DNA of 64,000 nt from Plantago major (taxonomy: Eukaryota > Streptophyta > Magnoliopsida > Lamiales > Plantaginaceae): the NCBI GenBank assembly GCA_026545765.1, contig CM048844.1:68094035-68158034 (forward strand), read 5' to 3'. The notes below the pieces were generated by a model. It made no database searches, was not told the origin of the DNA, and worked only from the letters and a program-made list of their open reading frames with translations. Position 1 is the first letter of the stretch, and the number at the start of each line of letters is the position of its first letter. The position numbers were made by a program, and so were the translations under genes. This document shows positions 29,738-41,235 of this stretch, one piece after another.

Positions 29738-31178
29738 TCTCCTGTTTCCTGTCTTGTGCAGAACACTCTAAAGAACAATCCAAAGTGGCATTTTGATAGC
29801 GGATGTGGGAAGCACATGACAGGAGACAAAGCAAATCTGATTAACTACAGAAAATGCGATGATGGACCAATTATTAGATTTGCTGGAGGAGATGAAAATC
29901 CAACCATAGGATTTGGCAATCTGAAGTTTGGAGCCCTTACAATCTCTGAAGTACTACATGTAAAGGGATTTAAATATAATCTCTTAAGCATGAGTCAACT
30001 AGTAGACAATATACTATCAAGATCAAGTCAAAACTATGCAAAGTGATTGACAATGAGTCAAAGCAGACAGTCTTAGTTGCTAGGCGAAAAGGAAATCTTT
30101 ATGTTGCTGATTGGGCATCTGCCACAACTGAAGAATGTCTCATGGTGAGTCAATCTGGCCACACTGAAGAAAATTGGCTATGGCATAAGAGAATGAGTCA
30201 CTTGAATTTCAAAACTCTAAACAAGCTAGCCAAGAAAGAATTGGTGGTTGGTTTCCCAAAATGGCATATAGAAAGGATGGTATATGTTCAGCTTGCCAAA
30301 TGGAAAAACAATCCAAAGCATCTTTCAAGTCTAAAACTAGACACTCCAGTGAAAGGCCACTGCAAATGTCACATATGGATCTTTTTGAATCCTCTGTAAC
30401 TAGCTATGTAGGAAAGAAGTATGGTCTGGTTGTTGTTGATGATTACTCAAGATTCACTTGGGTTGTATTTCTCAAACAAAAATCTGATGCAAGGGTTGAA
30501 ATACCCAACTTGTTGAATAAGCTTGAAGTCATGAAAAATGACAAGGTATCTGTAATCAGAACAGACCATGGTACTGAGTTTGTGAACCAGTACATAAAAG
30601 AGTTTTGTACCTGCAAAGGTATACAACATCAACTATCTTCCGTAAGAACACCACAACAAAATGGTGTTGCTGAAAGGAAGAATAGGACCCTAAAAGAAGC
30701 GGCAAGAACAATGCTCGCTGACACTGAAATAAGTGAAATCTATTGGGTTGAAGCTGTAAACTCAGCCTGCTACACTCAAAATAGATGTCTGATTAACAAG
30801 CACCATGACAAAACTCCTTATGAGCTTTTGATTGGTAGACCCCCTAGTATCAAGCATCTAAGGGTATTTGGTTGCAGATGTTTCGTTCTTAACAATGGAA
30901 AAGAGTACTTGAGAACATTTCAACCAAAGGCAGATGAAGGAGTATTTCTTGGTTATTCTCTGAATAGCAAAGCCTATAGAATCTACAACAAAAGAATGCA
31001 AAAGATTGAAGAATCTGTTCATGTAGTTTTCTACGAAAGAAACAAGAAAATACCCTTAAATGATGATCACTCATATAGGTTCAAAGAACTGATGATTAAA
31101 GATTCTAAAGAAGAATCCTCAAAAGGAAACAATTCTATCATTCACTTAGAGGATGAATCTGACGATGAATAGCAACCA
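29738..31178 (+). pseudogene. Element C protease and integrase
   Basis: In frame with the gag TAA, the pol begins and reaches the protease W-H-F-D-S-G-C-G. A small deletion near 30010 shifts the frame. The GAG-pre-integrase zinc region (L-W-H-K-R-M-S-H-L-N-F) follows, another shift near 30260, then the integrase core with V-V-D-D-Y-S-R-F-T-W, R-T-D-H-G-T-E-F and Q-Q-N-G-V-A-E-R-K-N-R (the D, D and E of the catalytic triad). The frame ends at TAG 31170-31172, followed by CAA CCA, and the downstream RT frame is in the same phase. Confidence 0.9.
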
Positions 31179-32079
31179 TTGCTTAGTAACAACCAGATGA
31201 CTCTAAGACATGATGAAGAATTTCCTATGAGAATTCCAGAAATGGAACAGGTTACTGAGAACCTTCATCATGTAGAGGTGTCTGAGAATGAGATTGCTGA
31301 AAATCAAATTCCAGATATCCCTAACACTGAAAAAGTGTCAGATATCTATGGCATTTCCCATGTGTCAGATATCTCAGATACTGCACAAGTATCCCTTCAA
31401 GATCATATTGATTCACATTCAGATCAAAATGATATTGATCCTACCAGTTCAAAACCCATTATGAAATGGATAAGAAATCATCCTGCAAAGGATGTGATCG
31501 GTCCGTTAGACCAAGGAGTTAGAACTAGAAGAGCAATCGCTGAAAATGCAAATTGTCTCTATGGATGTTTCATCTCAAATATTGAACCTAAAACTATAGA
31601 AGAAACATTAAAGGATCAAGATTGGATCTCTGCAATGCAAGAAGAGTTGGATCAATTTGAGAGAAATAAAGTCTGGAAACTGGTTCCATTTGTTGGCGGA
31701 ATATTTGTAATTGGAACCATGTGGGTTTTCAGAAACAAAATGAATGAGTCTGGTGAAATAACCAGAAATAAAGCAAGGCTGGTTGCCAAGGGATTCACCC
31801 AGACTGAAGGACTAGATTTTGATGAATCTTATGCACCAGTTGCAAGATTGGATGCAATAAGACTCTTTCTAGCCATTGCAGCTCATAATGACTTTACAGT
31901 TTATCAAATGGATGTCAAGAGTGCATTCCTAAATGGTGAACTTGCTGAGGAAGTCTATGTTGAGCAACCACCAGGCTTTGAAGTTTCCTCAGAAAGTAGG
32001 ATGGTCTATAAGCTTCAGAAAGCTCTGTATGGACTGAAACAAGCTCCAAGAGCATGGTATGATACATTGGCCAGATACC
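31179..32079 (+). pseudogene. Element C reverse transcriptase, N-terminal part
   Basis: Opens after the TAG in the same phase. An acidic linker is followed by the copia [35 protein letters not shown] and [11 protein letters not shown]. The frame is broken at 32079 by insertion of gypsy element E and resumes at 46386. Confidence 0.92.
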
Positions 32080-33027
32080 TGTTGGGGGTCTAACTCCACA
32101 ATCACTTAGATTTATTTAACTCTTCCAAATGGTGCCAAGATAAGAGGCTCCTTGCTAGGCGAGGATCGAAGCGTAAGAACCAGCTACCAACTACTCCGGT
32201 AAGGACCTGCACACTTGAGTGGGGGGGGGGGGGATTAGTGCCCGGTTTGCTAAGTGTCAAACCGGGATGAGACTTTACTCGAGAGTGACTGAGGATCGAC
32301 TCTGTATAGTGCTCGTGATGTGACTAACGAGAAGACTTGTTCGAAGTGACTTACTTGAAGTTCCTGCTTATTGGGACATGTGCCTTATTTATAGGCAACC
32401 ATTGAAATGGGAGGCCTTGCTAGGATTGCCATGTATGCTAGGATTGAACCACCAATGCTAAGATGAGGCCCATAGCCCAATAATGAAGCTTTAGCCCATG
32501 CCATTTTGGGCTTTAGGGGTAATTTGGTCATTATTGGGAGAGTTCTTGGGGATGTGACAGAGTCTGCCGAGATCTCAGGTTCGGAGGGGTCGGTCCGGAT
32601 GTCTGATCCGACAAGACTGTCACACCGAAAAAGTTCTCTGTCATTCAACTCTTCCGACTCGGAGCTATGGGTTCGGACATCTCACTCTTTGGTGCCCACT
32701 TGCTTGGTAGTCTATGAGATAGTCGTGCTGGATCCGAGTTAACATCCGTATCGGAGTCTTTGGGTCGGAGAGGGTGCTGACTTAGCACTATGCTCCTTTC
32801 CCAGGGAGGCTCGGACCATGGTGGGTCGGACCTATGGTTCCGGGTCGGGCCTTGCAGGTCCTAATCCTTTGTCCCTTTCTTTTAGGGTGGGTCGGACCAT
32901 AGATGGTCTGCCCGGATCGGACCATTGGCTCGGACCTAAGTTCCTCGGATCCATTGGATGACTTGGGATGCCTTAGGATTCGCTCCTAGGTCCTTTATGA
33001 CGGATTGGACATATTTCCGTATCAACA
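32080..33027 (-). repeat. Element E 3' LTR
   Basis: 948 bp, TGTTGGGGGTC...CGTATCAACA on the plus strand. It differs from the right copy mainly by small indels, such as a longer G run at about 32221-32233. The purine tract (complement of 33028-33045, with AGGGGGAC) abuts it. Confidence 0.93.
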
Positions 33028-33668
33028 TATGTCCCCCTAGTTTCCAAGTATCTTAGTAGAAGATAGTTGTGGAACTATTGGTTTGGGAAGCTGTTTTGAG
33101 GGAAAGAATCCGTTCTTCAGTCCAATCCGTTTCGATCTCGTTGAAAAAAGATGTACTCCGTACTTCGTGTGGCCATTGACTTAGTCTCTCTCTCCCCCCC
33201 CCCTCCTTTTTTCTTTTTCTAAAACATCGTTGCCATCCGAGGGAGTAGGTCCGAAGGGCAACGAAGTGAAGAAAAAGGAAAAAAGGGTATTTGTAATGGA
33301 GACTAAGTTTAGGCTCCGAACATCGGTAGTGTACCTTTGATGAGCTACGGTGGCGGACGTAGGTGTGTGTCCCGTCCGAACCAGCTCGTGGGTTGCGGGA
33401 AGGTCCGAAGGGTAATCGCCGAGTATACGAGGTTCCTTGTGGACAAAGTATATGGGACTTGGAAAGCCGTTAGGCGTCCAAAAGATGATACTCGGAACTC
33501 TCGTGTTGTCGACGCCGAGAGAGGGAGAGTTGTATTCATCTATCCAAGAGGTAAATTTGTTGTACCCATTCGTCATTTCACTTGGTATAATTGTACTATA
33601 CCGTTGGATGGTTCTTGATCGATTGGAGATTAAATCCAAAAATCGCGGTTGAGTTCGATATGGCCCTC

Positions 33669-33676
33669 TATAAATA
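33669..33676 (+). promoter_or_regulatory. TATA box of the antisense gene in element E
   Basis: TATAAATA in the setting CCCTCTATAAATAGAGGG on the plus strand, opposite to the element's own transcription. It lies about 150 bp before a splice donor (33826) that leads to the antisense ORF. Transcription would start near 33700. Confidence 0.6.
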
Positions 33677-34091
33677 GAGGGTTGGCGATTCATTTCTCAT
33701 CGTTTATAGAGAGAATTTTGCACTCGAGTACATCCAAGCAACTACCAGAATCGAAGCGAGCAAGGAGCGGTTCAAGCGTGATCTTGCAAGAGTCAAGTCA
33801 CTTTTTTCCAATCATCCGAGTCCAAGTAAGTTTACTTGTCTCGTCTTATGATTAAATCATCTCTGTGTCTTTCATCTTCAAGTTACTCGGATGTATGCTT
33901 ATGATGTGTAGTATAGTTGATAACCAATACGCACTTGATATTGACTAACACCGAATAAGTGTAATCGACTCGAACTAAGCATGCCGAGTAAGTCGCTAGT
34001 TTTGGCTTTAAGTTGGCCACTTTAATATACATAAACGACCTCTCGGACTGCCATCTTAGAGCTTACGATATTGCTTTCTCCTTTCCCTAGG

Positions 34092-35393
34092 ATGTCCGAG
34101 AGTGATAGCCAAAACCGATCCGAGGCTGAGGGATATGACTCCGAGGCGACATCCTTAACCGATAGCTCGGAGGAGATTGAGATCGTGGATGATGACGTTC
34201 TGGAGGTGGAACAAGAGCCCCATCCGAGTCGGGAAGAGCCCGAGGTAAGTTCTTTACTTCGGTTAGTTGTTCCGGATTCTGGTCCTCCGAGGCGTCCGGA
34301 TTACCTGCGAGTGTCGCATGTGCAGGTTATTGTAGCGGCTCAAGAGACAAGCTCGCGAGTTATAGAAACTCATCGCCCGGGTCGAGCTAGTCAGGAATCC
34401 GAACTTCCGGTAGAGATCCGTACTTTAATTCGCACCCTAGGTTATAACTTTAGGAGTAATCCTAATCGAGTCCCGTTCGTTCCGGATCCGCAGGCGCCAA
34501 CTATCGAGGAAGTGCATGATACTTCGGAAGCACCTCCCAACTTGAGCATCTTCGAAGAGGGTGAGGAGGATCGTGTGCAAGTTGCTGCACCTATCCGGAC
34601 TGTTGTAGAGTTAGCGTCCTCATCCGGAGAAGATGAGGCAGACGAAGATGTGCGGGGCCAAGATTCTGGTTCCGAAGAGGAAGAAGGTGCGGAGCCTTCC
34701 GCTAATGTGCTCCGTGTAGAAACTGCTGGGCAAGCAGGGCCGAGTCGGCGGGTGGCTGAGGAAGAGCGTCCGGAGAGACTGAGGAAGGGTGAGGACGTTT
34801 TCCAAGTGAAGTTCCCTCGGTCTAGAGATCAGGTCACTCACCCCGATCCGGAGGGCGAGTTAAATGAAGATGGTACTCTGCCTACTTGTGCCTCAACCAT
34901 CCGAGCCGACGAAGTGGATGAGCTCCGGAGAAGATATGAGATCCCTGAGTGTGTGGAGATTCTCATCCCGGACGAATCTCATGCTTTTTACAATCCGCCT
35001 CCGGGCTACATGTCGGTCTATGAGATAAGTCTTCATTGCGGGTGGCGGCTACCCGTATCGTCCGAGTTTCTGGAGATTTTGAACAGCATGGGTTTGAGTC
35101 CGCATCAGATCATCCCCAACTCCCTCGGAAACTTGATGTGCTTCGGAGTGCTATGTAAATATAAAGGCATTCCGCTTGACTTCGACAATTTCCGTAAATT
35201 GTTCAATATTAGTGTTAGCAGTAGGAACACTTGGTTCTATACATTCGTATGTCGCCAGCATACATTTTTCGTTGATCCCTTGTCCTCGTTGGGAATCCAA
35301 TGGTTCAAGAGGTACATTTTTGTCCGTCTGCTCAAGCCCGCAATCCAAGCGGAGAGGCCCTTGTGGCATTTTGAGAAGAAGTTCTTCCGGTAA
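34092..35393 (+). CDS. Antisense ORF of element E (Transposase_28-like, gypsy-associated)
   Basis: A 433-residue open frame from ATG 34092 on the strand opposite to gag-pol. A likely 5'-UTR intron (33826-34090, GTAAG...CCCTAG) ends one base before the ATG. The N-terminal two thirds is acidic and low in complexity (Ser/Glu/Asp). The last 150 residues have the pattern F-Y-N-P-P-P-G-Y-M-S-V-Y, then G-W-R-L-P, then G-L-S-P-H-Q-I-I-P-N-S. This resembles the domain catalogued as 'putative gypsy type transposon' (Transposase_28). Despite that name it is not shown to be a transposase. Comparable antisense ORFs sit after integrase in Tat elements such as Grande. The function is unknown. Confidence 0.75.
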   Translation: MSESDSQNRSEAEGYDSEATSLTDSSEEIEIVDDDVLEVEQEPHPSREEPEVSSLLRLVVPDSGPPRRPDYLRVSHVQVIVAAQETSSRVIETHRPGRASQESELPVEIRTLIRTLGYNFRSNPNRVPFVPDPQAPTIEEVHDTSEAPPNLSIFEEGEEDRVQVAAPIRTVVELASSSGEDEADEDVRGQDSGSEEEEGAEPSANVLRVETAGQAGPSRRVAEEERPERLRKGEDVFQVKFPRSRDQVTHPDPEGELNEDGTLPTCASTIRADEVDELRRRYEIPECVEILIPDESHAFYNPPPGYMSVYEISLHCGWRLPVSSEFLEILNSMGLSPHQIIPNSLGNLMCFGVLCKYKGIPLDFDNFRKLFNISVSSRNTWFYTFVCRQHTFFVDPLSSLGIQWFKRYIFVRLLKPAIQAERPLWHFEKKFFR

Positions 35394-37024
35394 TTTGCCG
35401 ATTGAAGCCACCGCTGGAACATCCCTTGTGGATGCAAGTTCCATCAGAGTCGGGAGCCGAGAAGTACTTCTTCCGAGGTTTGATATGTCACCGCTTTCGC
35501 CTTTCTTGGCGGCTTGTCGAGCCAAGTTTTGTGGCGACATGGAGGATTTGAGTAAGTGGTTTCTCTACCTCGATTGGTTGTCCGGGTCGGTTGTCTGTTT
35601 GTCGACTATATGATTATCAATTGTAGATTCTTTTGTATCATGCAACTCATTGTGATTCGGATGTGCAGCTTTTTGGTTCGAGTATACGATGTCGACAATG
35701 CGGGAGTCAAGCGCCAATGTAATGTTGCGAATGAAGGAGTTGGCGAGAGGTTCTCGACCAGATTATCAAGACGCCCACCGTACTCCCGAACGAGCCAAGG
35801 AATGCTGCCGTGTTCCGAGCGGAGGAGTCTCGAGAGCTGCTGGGCGAAGAGGCCCAAACCATCCCTACCTGCATAAGGGAAGGTGGTCGCAACTAAGGGC
35901 TCAAGAAGCCTCCGAGATCCGTGGTCGCGAGATCCTCCCGAAGCGGATCGGCGCCGCAGCCCAAAAAGCACTCTTCCGAAGGTCCGAATCCTCGCCAAGA
36001 AGGGCAAGGAAAGGTGGGCGAGGCCCGGAGCTGAGCCGGATCTTTGAAGTGGCTCGGTTGGTTGCCGCTTGAGCTAGAGCGAATTGTGGAGTTAATCGCC
36101 GCCGTATAAAGTGAGTTTTAAGCTTCCGTTGGTTTCGCATCTTCGTGATTCGGAGGTGTCTAACGCTCGATATTCCGCTTTTGTTTTTGCCATACCGCAT
36201 TGAAGCATGCTCCTGGTGGTGCTCGGAGGGCTACCACGAAGAAGATCTAGCCAAGGCCGAGGCCGCCGGCGATTGAAGTTGCCTGACAAAGACTCTGAGC
36301 GCTCAAGAAGGCCGAGTCGCTAAACAAGAGGCCGAGTCGGAGACGGCCAAGATGAAAAGTGCCATTCGATCTTTGGAGGCTGATTTGAAAGTGCACCAAG
36401 ATAGTTTGGACGATTTCTGGTCGCTCTCGGACTTTCAGGATAAGATGCCGAAAGAGCTGGGAGTCCGGACAAGGGCATCCAAGATTTCCTTGATTCGACG
36501 CCTACAAGTTCTTGCTCGAGTCAAAGTATGATGAGGCCCGTCAAGATGGGTTTGATGTTGTGGAGCAAAGGCTGGGAGGAAAGGTTGGGTACGGACGATT
36601 GTAACTTGGAGGCCGAGGGGTATCCGCCTTTAAAATGGAGATGGCTCGGACTTCGCTCCGGAGGGTGTTTTGGACGAAGATTTGCTTAAGTGCGAATTTG
36701 TGGAGCTGGTTTGCGATGAGTCGGGGGGTAAGAAGTACAACCATGGCGGTCCGTATCTCCCATCCTTCGTCCCTCGGGTGCTCATGTCCACTGTTTTCGT
36801 TCCGTTGGAGGACCACTTGGAGCACAACCGAGATCCGACTTTTGCCCGGCCTGCCCAAGGCTTTGATCGCGACCTCGACCGATGGAGGAGTGTCCGCCTT
36901 CCTGAAAGAGGTTGAGGCTCGGAGAGAACGGAGGATAGCCCAACAGCAAGGTCAAGCGCCTCCGGAGAAGGATACGGGCGGCCCTTCTCGGTCTCAACCT
37001 AGTTCGTCCGAGCGGCGGAGGTAG
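35394..37024 (+). pseudogene. Antisense gene of element E, 3' part (broken or spliced)
   Basis: Coding character continues past the stop at 35393 in other frames. A conserved-looking stretch lies at about 35396-35550, a coiled-coil segment rich in Glu/Lys/Ala at about 36290-36530, and a final Arg/Glu/Gln-rich tail with Pro/Ser ends at TAG 37022-37024. It could be one gene with introns or frameshifted debris; I cannot settle the splice sites. Confidence 0.5.
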
Positions 37025-39369
37025 TGAAGACGGGGTATGCCCCGGATTTCTTGTAATAGGGTGCCTCCGGGCCAAAAAGAAATGTTTGTCGTTTTTGCCC
37101 ATCATCTTTTGTTTGTACAAACATACTTTTCTTTGATGAATGTTGTTGGTTCGGGCCCTTAATGGCTCGGAACTATTTTTGTGGCCAATATACTATTGTT
37201 GCTGTTTCCATCCTTGCACGTTTAATTTCGTATTTGCACAGTAACTCATCAACTCTTGTAGACTCAGATAGTGGACTCGGACCTTTGAGATCCATACATC
37301 GCCAAAGACATTAGTTTGCTCGATTCAAATTCGCTGTATGCGGGTCTTGGGGGACGATCAATCGTTGTACCCATCCGAATCGGAAGCTATAATAGAAATA
37401 AACTGGATCACGAACAGTCCGGAACCGCGTCTTAGAGTGGTCAGGCTTTGAGAAAAACAATCTCCTTGTATCGTGATAAGCTATGACGATTCGGACGTTG
37501 ACTCGGTGTGTCTTTCCGAGTCATACAGACTTGTGAGATAGTGAAAAGATAATCGCATCAAGCATGTGGTGTCTCAGACGCATCACGATTGCCGGACGTT
37601 GTCATGTCACGAGTCTTAATGCGTCCGAGTGAGTAGCATAGTCGGTATGCTCAACCGTGTGGATGGATTGTTGGGTTGGGCGGTGGAAGATGAAGAGCTA
37701 GGCCCATGCCCAAGCCCATCTCCGGTGAATATGGTGCACGTGTCCGCTTCAATTGGTCTTCTTCCTATATATACTCGCTTAGACGGCTTGTCATTGAGAC
37801 AGCTCGCCCCTTTTATAGTAATCAAAGGTCCGGACCTCGAGTCCGAGCGGCTGGTGAGTATGTTTATGCCATCACTTTTCGCTCGTGATCTTATCCCAAG
37901 GGTTTCTCCGATGATTCGGAAGTCTACCCGGGCTGGTTCTTTGGTGAGAGTCGTGAAATTAGTTTGCTCGGAAAGCCGCCGGATCTTCGGGATACGGTCC
38001 GTGTCGAGTTAGCTGAAAAATTTTTGCTTAACAATTCCTCCGACCGTGGCTAATCTTCTTTCTCCGGTCAGGTCTTTATTCGTGACTTTTAGCCCGAGAG
38101 GTAGATTATCTGACGGTTTGGGATCTTCAAATAGTTGGTTTTGAATCTCAATGCATCCGGCACTCCGCTCGGTTATCGCCCGGGCGACAAGTCAGATTGG
38201 TTTGATAGAATCCTTCCAAGATTTCGTGGTTCGTAAGAAACCTCCCGAAATGGTGGAAGGCTTTCTACCAAACCTGTTGTGTCTAGTTGCTCGTTTCTCG
38301 GATGGAGGGAGACTTGTCACCTTGAATAGGTCTCTTAGCTCGTCCTTGAGGATGTGTATCCGAGCGGTTTGGTTTTGTTGATGACTGCATTTCCATGATT
38401 GAATGCTCGAGGGAGCTATTTGCAATTTTGGAATGGGGTCCCCAACAATCTTGAACTTGTTCGATTCGGATCATTGAGGACCTTGAATAACCTTTTGGTG
38501 ACTCGTTGTCTCGCACCTTAGGTCTTTCGTCCGAAAGCGACTTGGTTTTATCGGGTCGTGTTCCAGGATTTGAATGCTTGAGGGAGCTATTTGCAATTCT
38601 GGAACGGAGTCCCTGACAATGCTGGTCTTGTTGGGACTCGGACCAATGGGGGCCTCCGGAATGACTTGTTTGGATCCGACGATCCGGGCTGATCGCTCTC
38701 CAAATATGCTGAATCTGGGGTGTGTTCATGGTATTCGGTATGATGCGATCCGGATGGTCATTGTGCCTCGGAGCTTTCTGTCGTTCAGAAGTGAGGAAAT
38801 ATCCTTTCTGGAATCAAAGAATGGCCTAGGTTACATAGTCCGGTTGCTGTTAAACTTTGGATAGTCCGAAGGGGCTTTGAAGCCTCTGCCCGCAAGCAAT
38901 CAAAGTTCGGATGGTATAGTTCCTTCTTCCTTCGGGGCGCCTATAGATGCAGCTGGCAGTGTTCGGATGGGGTTTGATTTGGTAGCTTAGGGTTAATTGG
39001 GAAGCTTCGTTGTAATAGTAGAAAAGAGATAGAGTAGGGGCTTGTGTTTGTGAGCTCGATTTGGGCTCTTCGGACCCTGACTTTGTAACTCTGTACTGTT
39101 GTAATGAAAGCGTTTTTGCCTTTGTCAAGGTTTTGACATTGTTTGATTGTGCTAGTCCGATCCGGATCAATGTATGAACTAGGTCCGGATCAAGCAGTTA
39201 AATATCCCCGAGGACATGATTATCGACAATGTTTATGAAATCACAGTTGTATTGATTTGACGGAAATCGTATTACAACTTGAGGGCTTCGAGGCCTTTTT
39301 CAAAAAAAAACCAAACACAAAAAATAGGTCGACGAGATAGAGGAAGGTGACAGTCGTTGCCATACTTCT
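37025..39369 (-). other. Element E non-coding region between antisense gene and integrase
   Basis: No credible protein on either strand. It contains a repeated segment near 38400 and 38575. On the plus strand it would serve as the 3' end of the antisense gene, on the minus strand as the region after integrase. Confidence 0.55.
38398..38650 (+). repeat. About 175-bp degenerate tandem repeat in element E
   Basis: The block TTGAATGCTCGAGGGAGC... at 38398 recurs as TGAATGCTTGAGGGAGC... at 38573. Similarity continues for at least 40 bp, then fades. Two units can be seen. Tat elements commonly carry tandem repeats here. Confidence 0.65.
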
Positions 39370-40378
39370 CTAAGTGTAAAACTTTTGGAGATGCTTGGCA
39401 TTCCAAGTTCTCTTCAAGGCCCTGCCTTGTTCATCTTCTAGTTCGAAGCTTCCATTAACTCTTGCCCCAGTAACCTTGTATGGCCCTTCCCACTTGGGTT
39501 TAAGTTTTCCCACATGACTTAGTATATCAGCTCTTCTAAGGACTAAGTCTCCAACTTGTATGTCCTTGGGAAAGACACGCTTATTGTAGGCTCGAGCAGT
39601 CATGGCTTGGTGCCGAAGGATGTTGGCCAATGCCTTATCGCGCTTGTCTTCAAGGAGCTCAAGGTCGTAGATCCTTGCGAGCTCATTACCAACTGGGTTG
39701 TATTGCTGGATTCTCTGGGTTGCTACCACCGTCTCTGAAGGGATGACCGCCTCAGATCCATAGACCAAGGAGAAAGGTGTTTCTTGTGTAGCTGGATTCG
39801 TTGCTCGATGCGCCCAAAGGGCGCACACAAGATCATCCGCCTAACTGTCTTGTGAAGTTCTCAACCTTTTCTCCAAAATCTTGACTATGGTCTTGTTGGT
39901 GGCTTCCACGACCATTGGCTTGGGGTGGCCAACTAAGTAAAGCGTTGTTCTATTTTGAAGGAGTGGAGCCACCTTCCTTGACCTAAAATTGTGCTCCATT
40001 GTGCGAAACTAACACTGGGAGTCCAAACCGCAGATGATGTTCTTCCGGATGAATGTCGAACTCGCTCGGTGATGGTTGACATCGCTTGACTTGACCCACT
40101 TAGTGAAGTACTCTCGCCACTATCAAGAACTTCTTCGTCGTTCCTCGTGGAAAGGGACCAACTATGTCTATGCCCCATTGATCAAATGGGCAAGCTATGA
40201 TTGACGGAATCATAGGGTTGGTCAATGATGCGGTATGTTGGCATAGTATTGGCGGTCTTCGCAGCGGCGGTGTTGGCGTCCCATATCGATGGTTGGCCAA
40301 TAGTATCCTTGCCTTATGATTTTTTGCGCCAAGTTCTTCCCTAGAGTGACTTCCACAACTTCCGTGGATCTCTTCCAT
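39370..40378 (-). pseudogene. Element E integrase
   Basis: The minus-strand segment 40378-40100 carries the zinc-finger-like His region and the P-F-D-Q-W-G-I-D-I-V-G-P-F block that opens the catalytic core. The frame then shifts (40178-39933) and stops. The C-terminal part is open at 39828-39370, with T-P-F-S-L-V-Y-G-S-E-A-V-I-P and the chromodomain-less tail ending W-N-A-K-H-L-Q-K-F-Y. The middle of the core is scrambled, so it is inactive. Confidence 0.85.
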
Positions 40379-40488
40379 CGCAGTTGCCTCCCGAGGATCT
40401 AGGCACTCAAGTGAGTTCCATGAAGGATCTCTTGTAGAGGTCTTCTCCGAATAAAGTATCGTTAGCTCGACATTGAATCTTCCCGCCT

Positions 40489-41235
40489 CTAGGATCCATG
40501 TAAAGTACCATCCTTGAGGTAACGGAATATATCGGTCATCCAGTTTCTTTTTGTGCTCAAGAGAAACATCTCTCCGTTGGGGTTTGCCAGGGAGGATTCT
40601 GCGCGAGTCATCAGGATGACACTTCTTGTGTCCAAAGCTCCTAAGGCTGAGGCGTACTTGGAGAGAGCATCGACTTTTTCATTCCACTCTCTGTGAAACT
40701 GGTCGAGAGTAAATTCTTCAAAGTGCTCAACCTCTTTTTTGAGGAGCTCCAAGTATTTGATCATGTTAGGTCCTTTGGTGGTAAAGGACCCGGAGAACTG
40801 GGATTGTCAGATGCAGTGCAGTCTGTAGGCTTTGATTCGTTTCACCTGAAGGGCTTTCGCCATCCTTAGGCCTGTGATAAGTGCTTCATACTCGGCCTCG
40901 TTGTTCGTCACCTTAAAGTTGAGGGTGATGGCGTACTCGAGCTTGGCTCCTTCAGGACTTTCAAGGAAAACTCCTATTCCTCCCAACCGTCCGGTTAATG
41001 ATCCATCCACTTGTAATGTCCAACATTCTCTGTTTCCTACCTTTCCTCCTAAAGTGGGAGTGGGTGCTTTCTCAACCTTCTGCTTCTTGTCGGAAGATGC
41101 AGTTGTCGAGATATTGAGTTCTTCATCCAAAAGAAACATGTGCCTCACTCTTAGTGAATCCTCCATAGGTTGGTGATACTGAGTCATAAATTTGGATGCT
41201 ACCTTTTTGTGTCTCTTCAGCTTCTTTCCCTCCAC
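40489..41235 (-). pseudogene. Element E second (additional) RNase H and connection
   Basis: The minus frame 41235-40807 has V-D-G-S near the start of a fold and N-N-E-A-E-Y-E-A-L further on, the pattern of an RNase H separate from the one fused to RT. This added domain is characteristic of Tat elements. It is followed, after a frame break at about 40800, by a short frame (40764-40489) in the position between RNase H and integrase. Confidence 0.8.

Noticed and set aside
29720..29761. A 38-nt intron removing the gag stop (GTATGAG...TTGTGCAG)
   Set aside because: Too short for a plant intron and not a multiple of three, so it would shift the frame; only the acceptor side remains as an open possibility.
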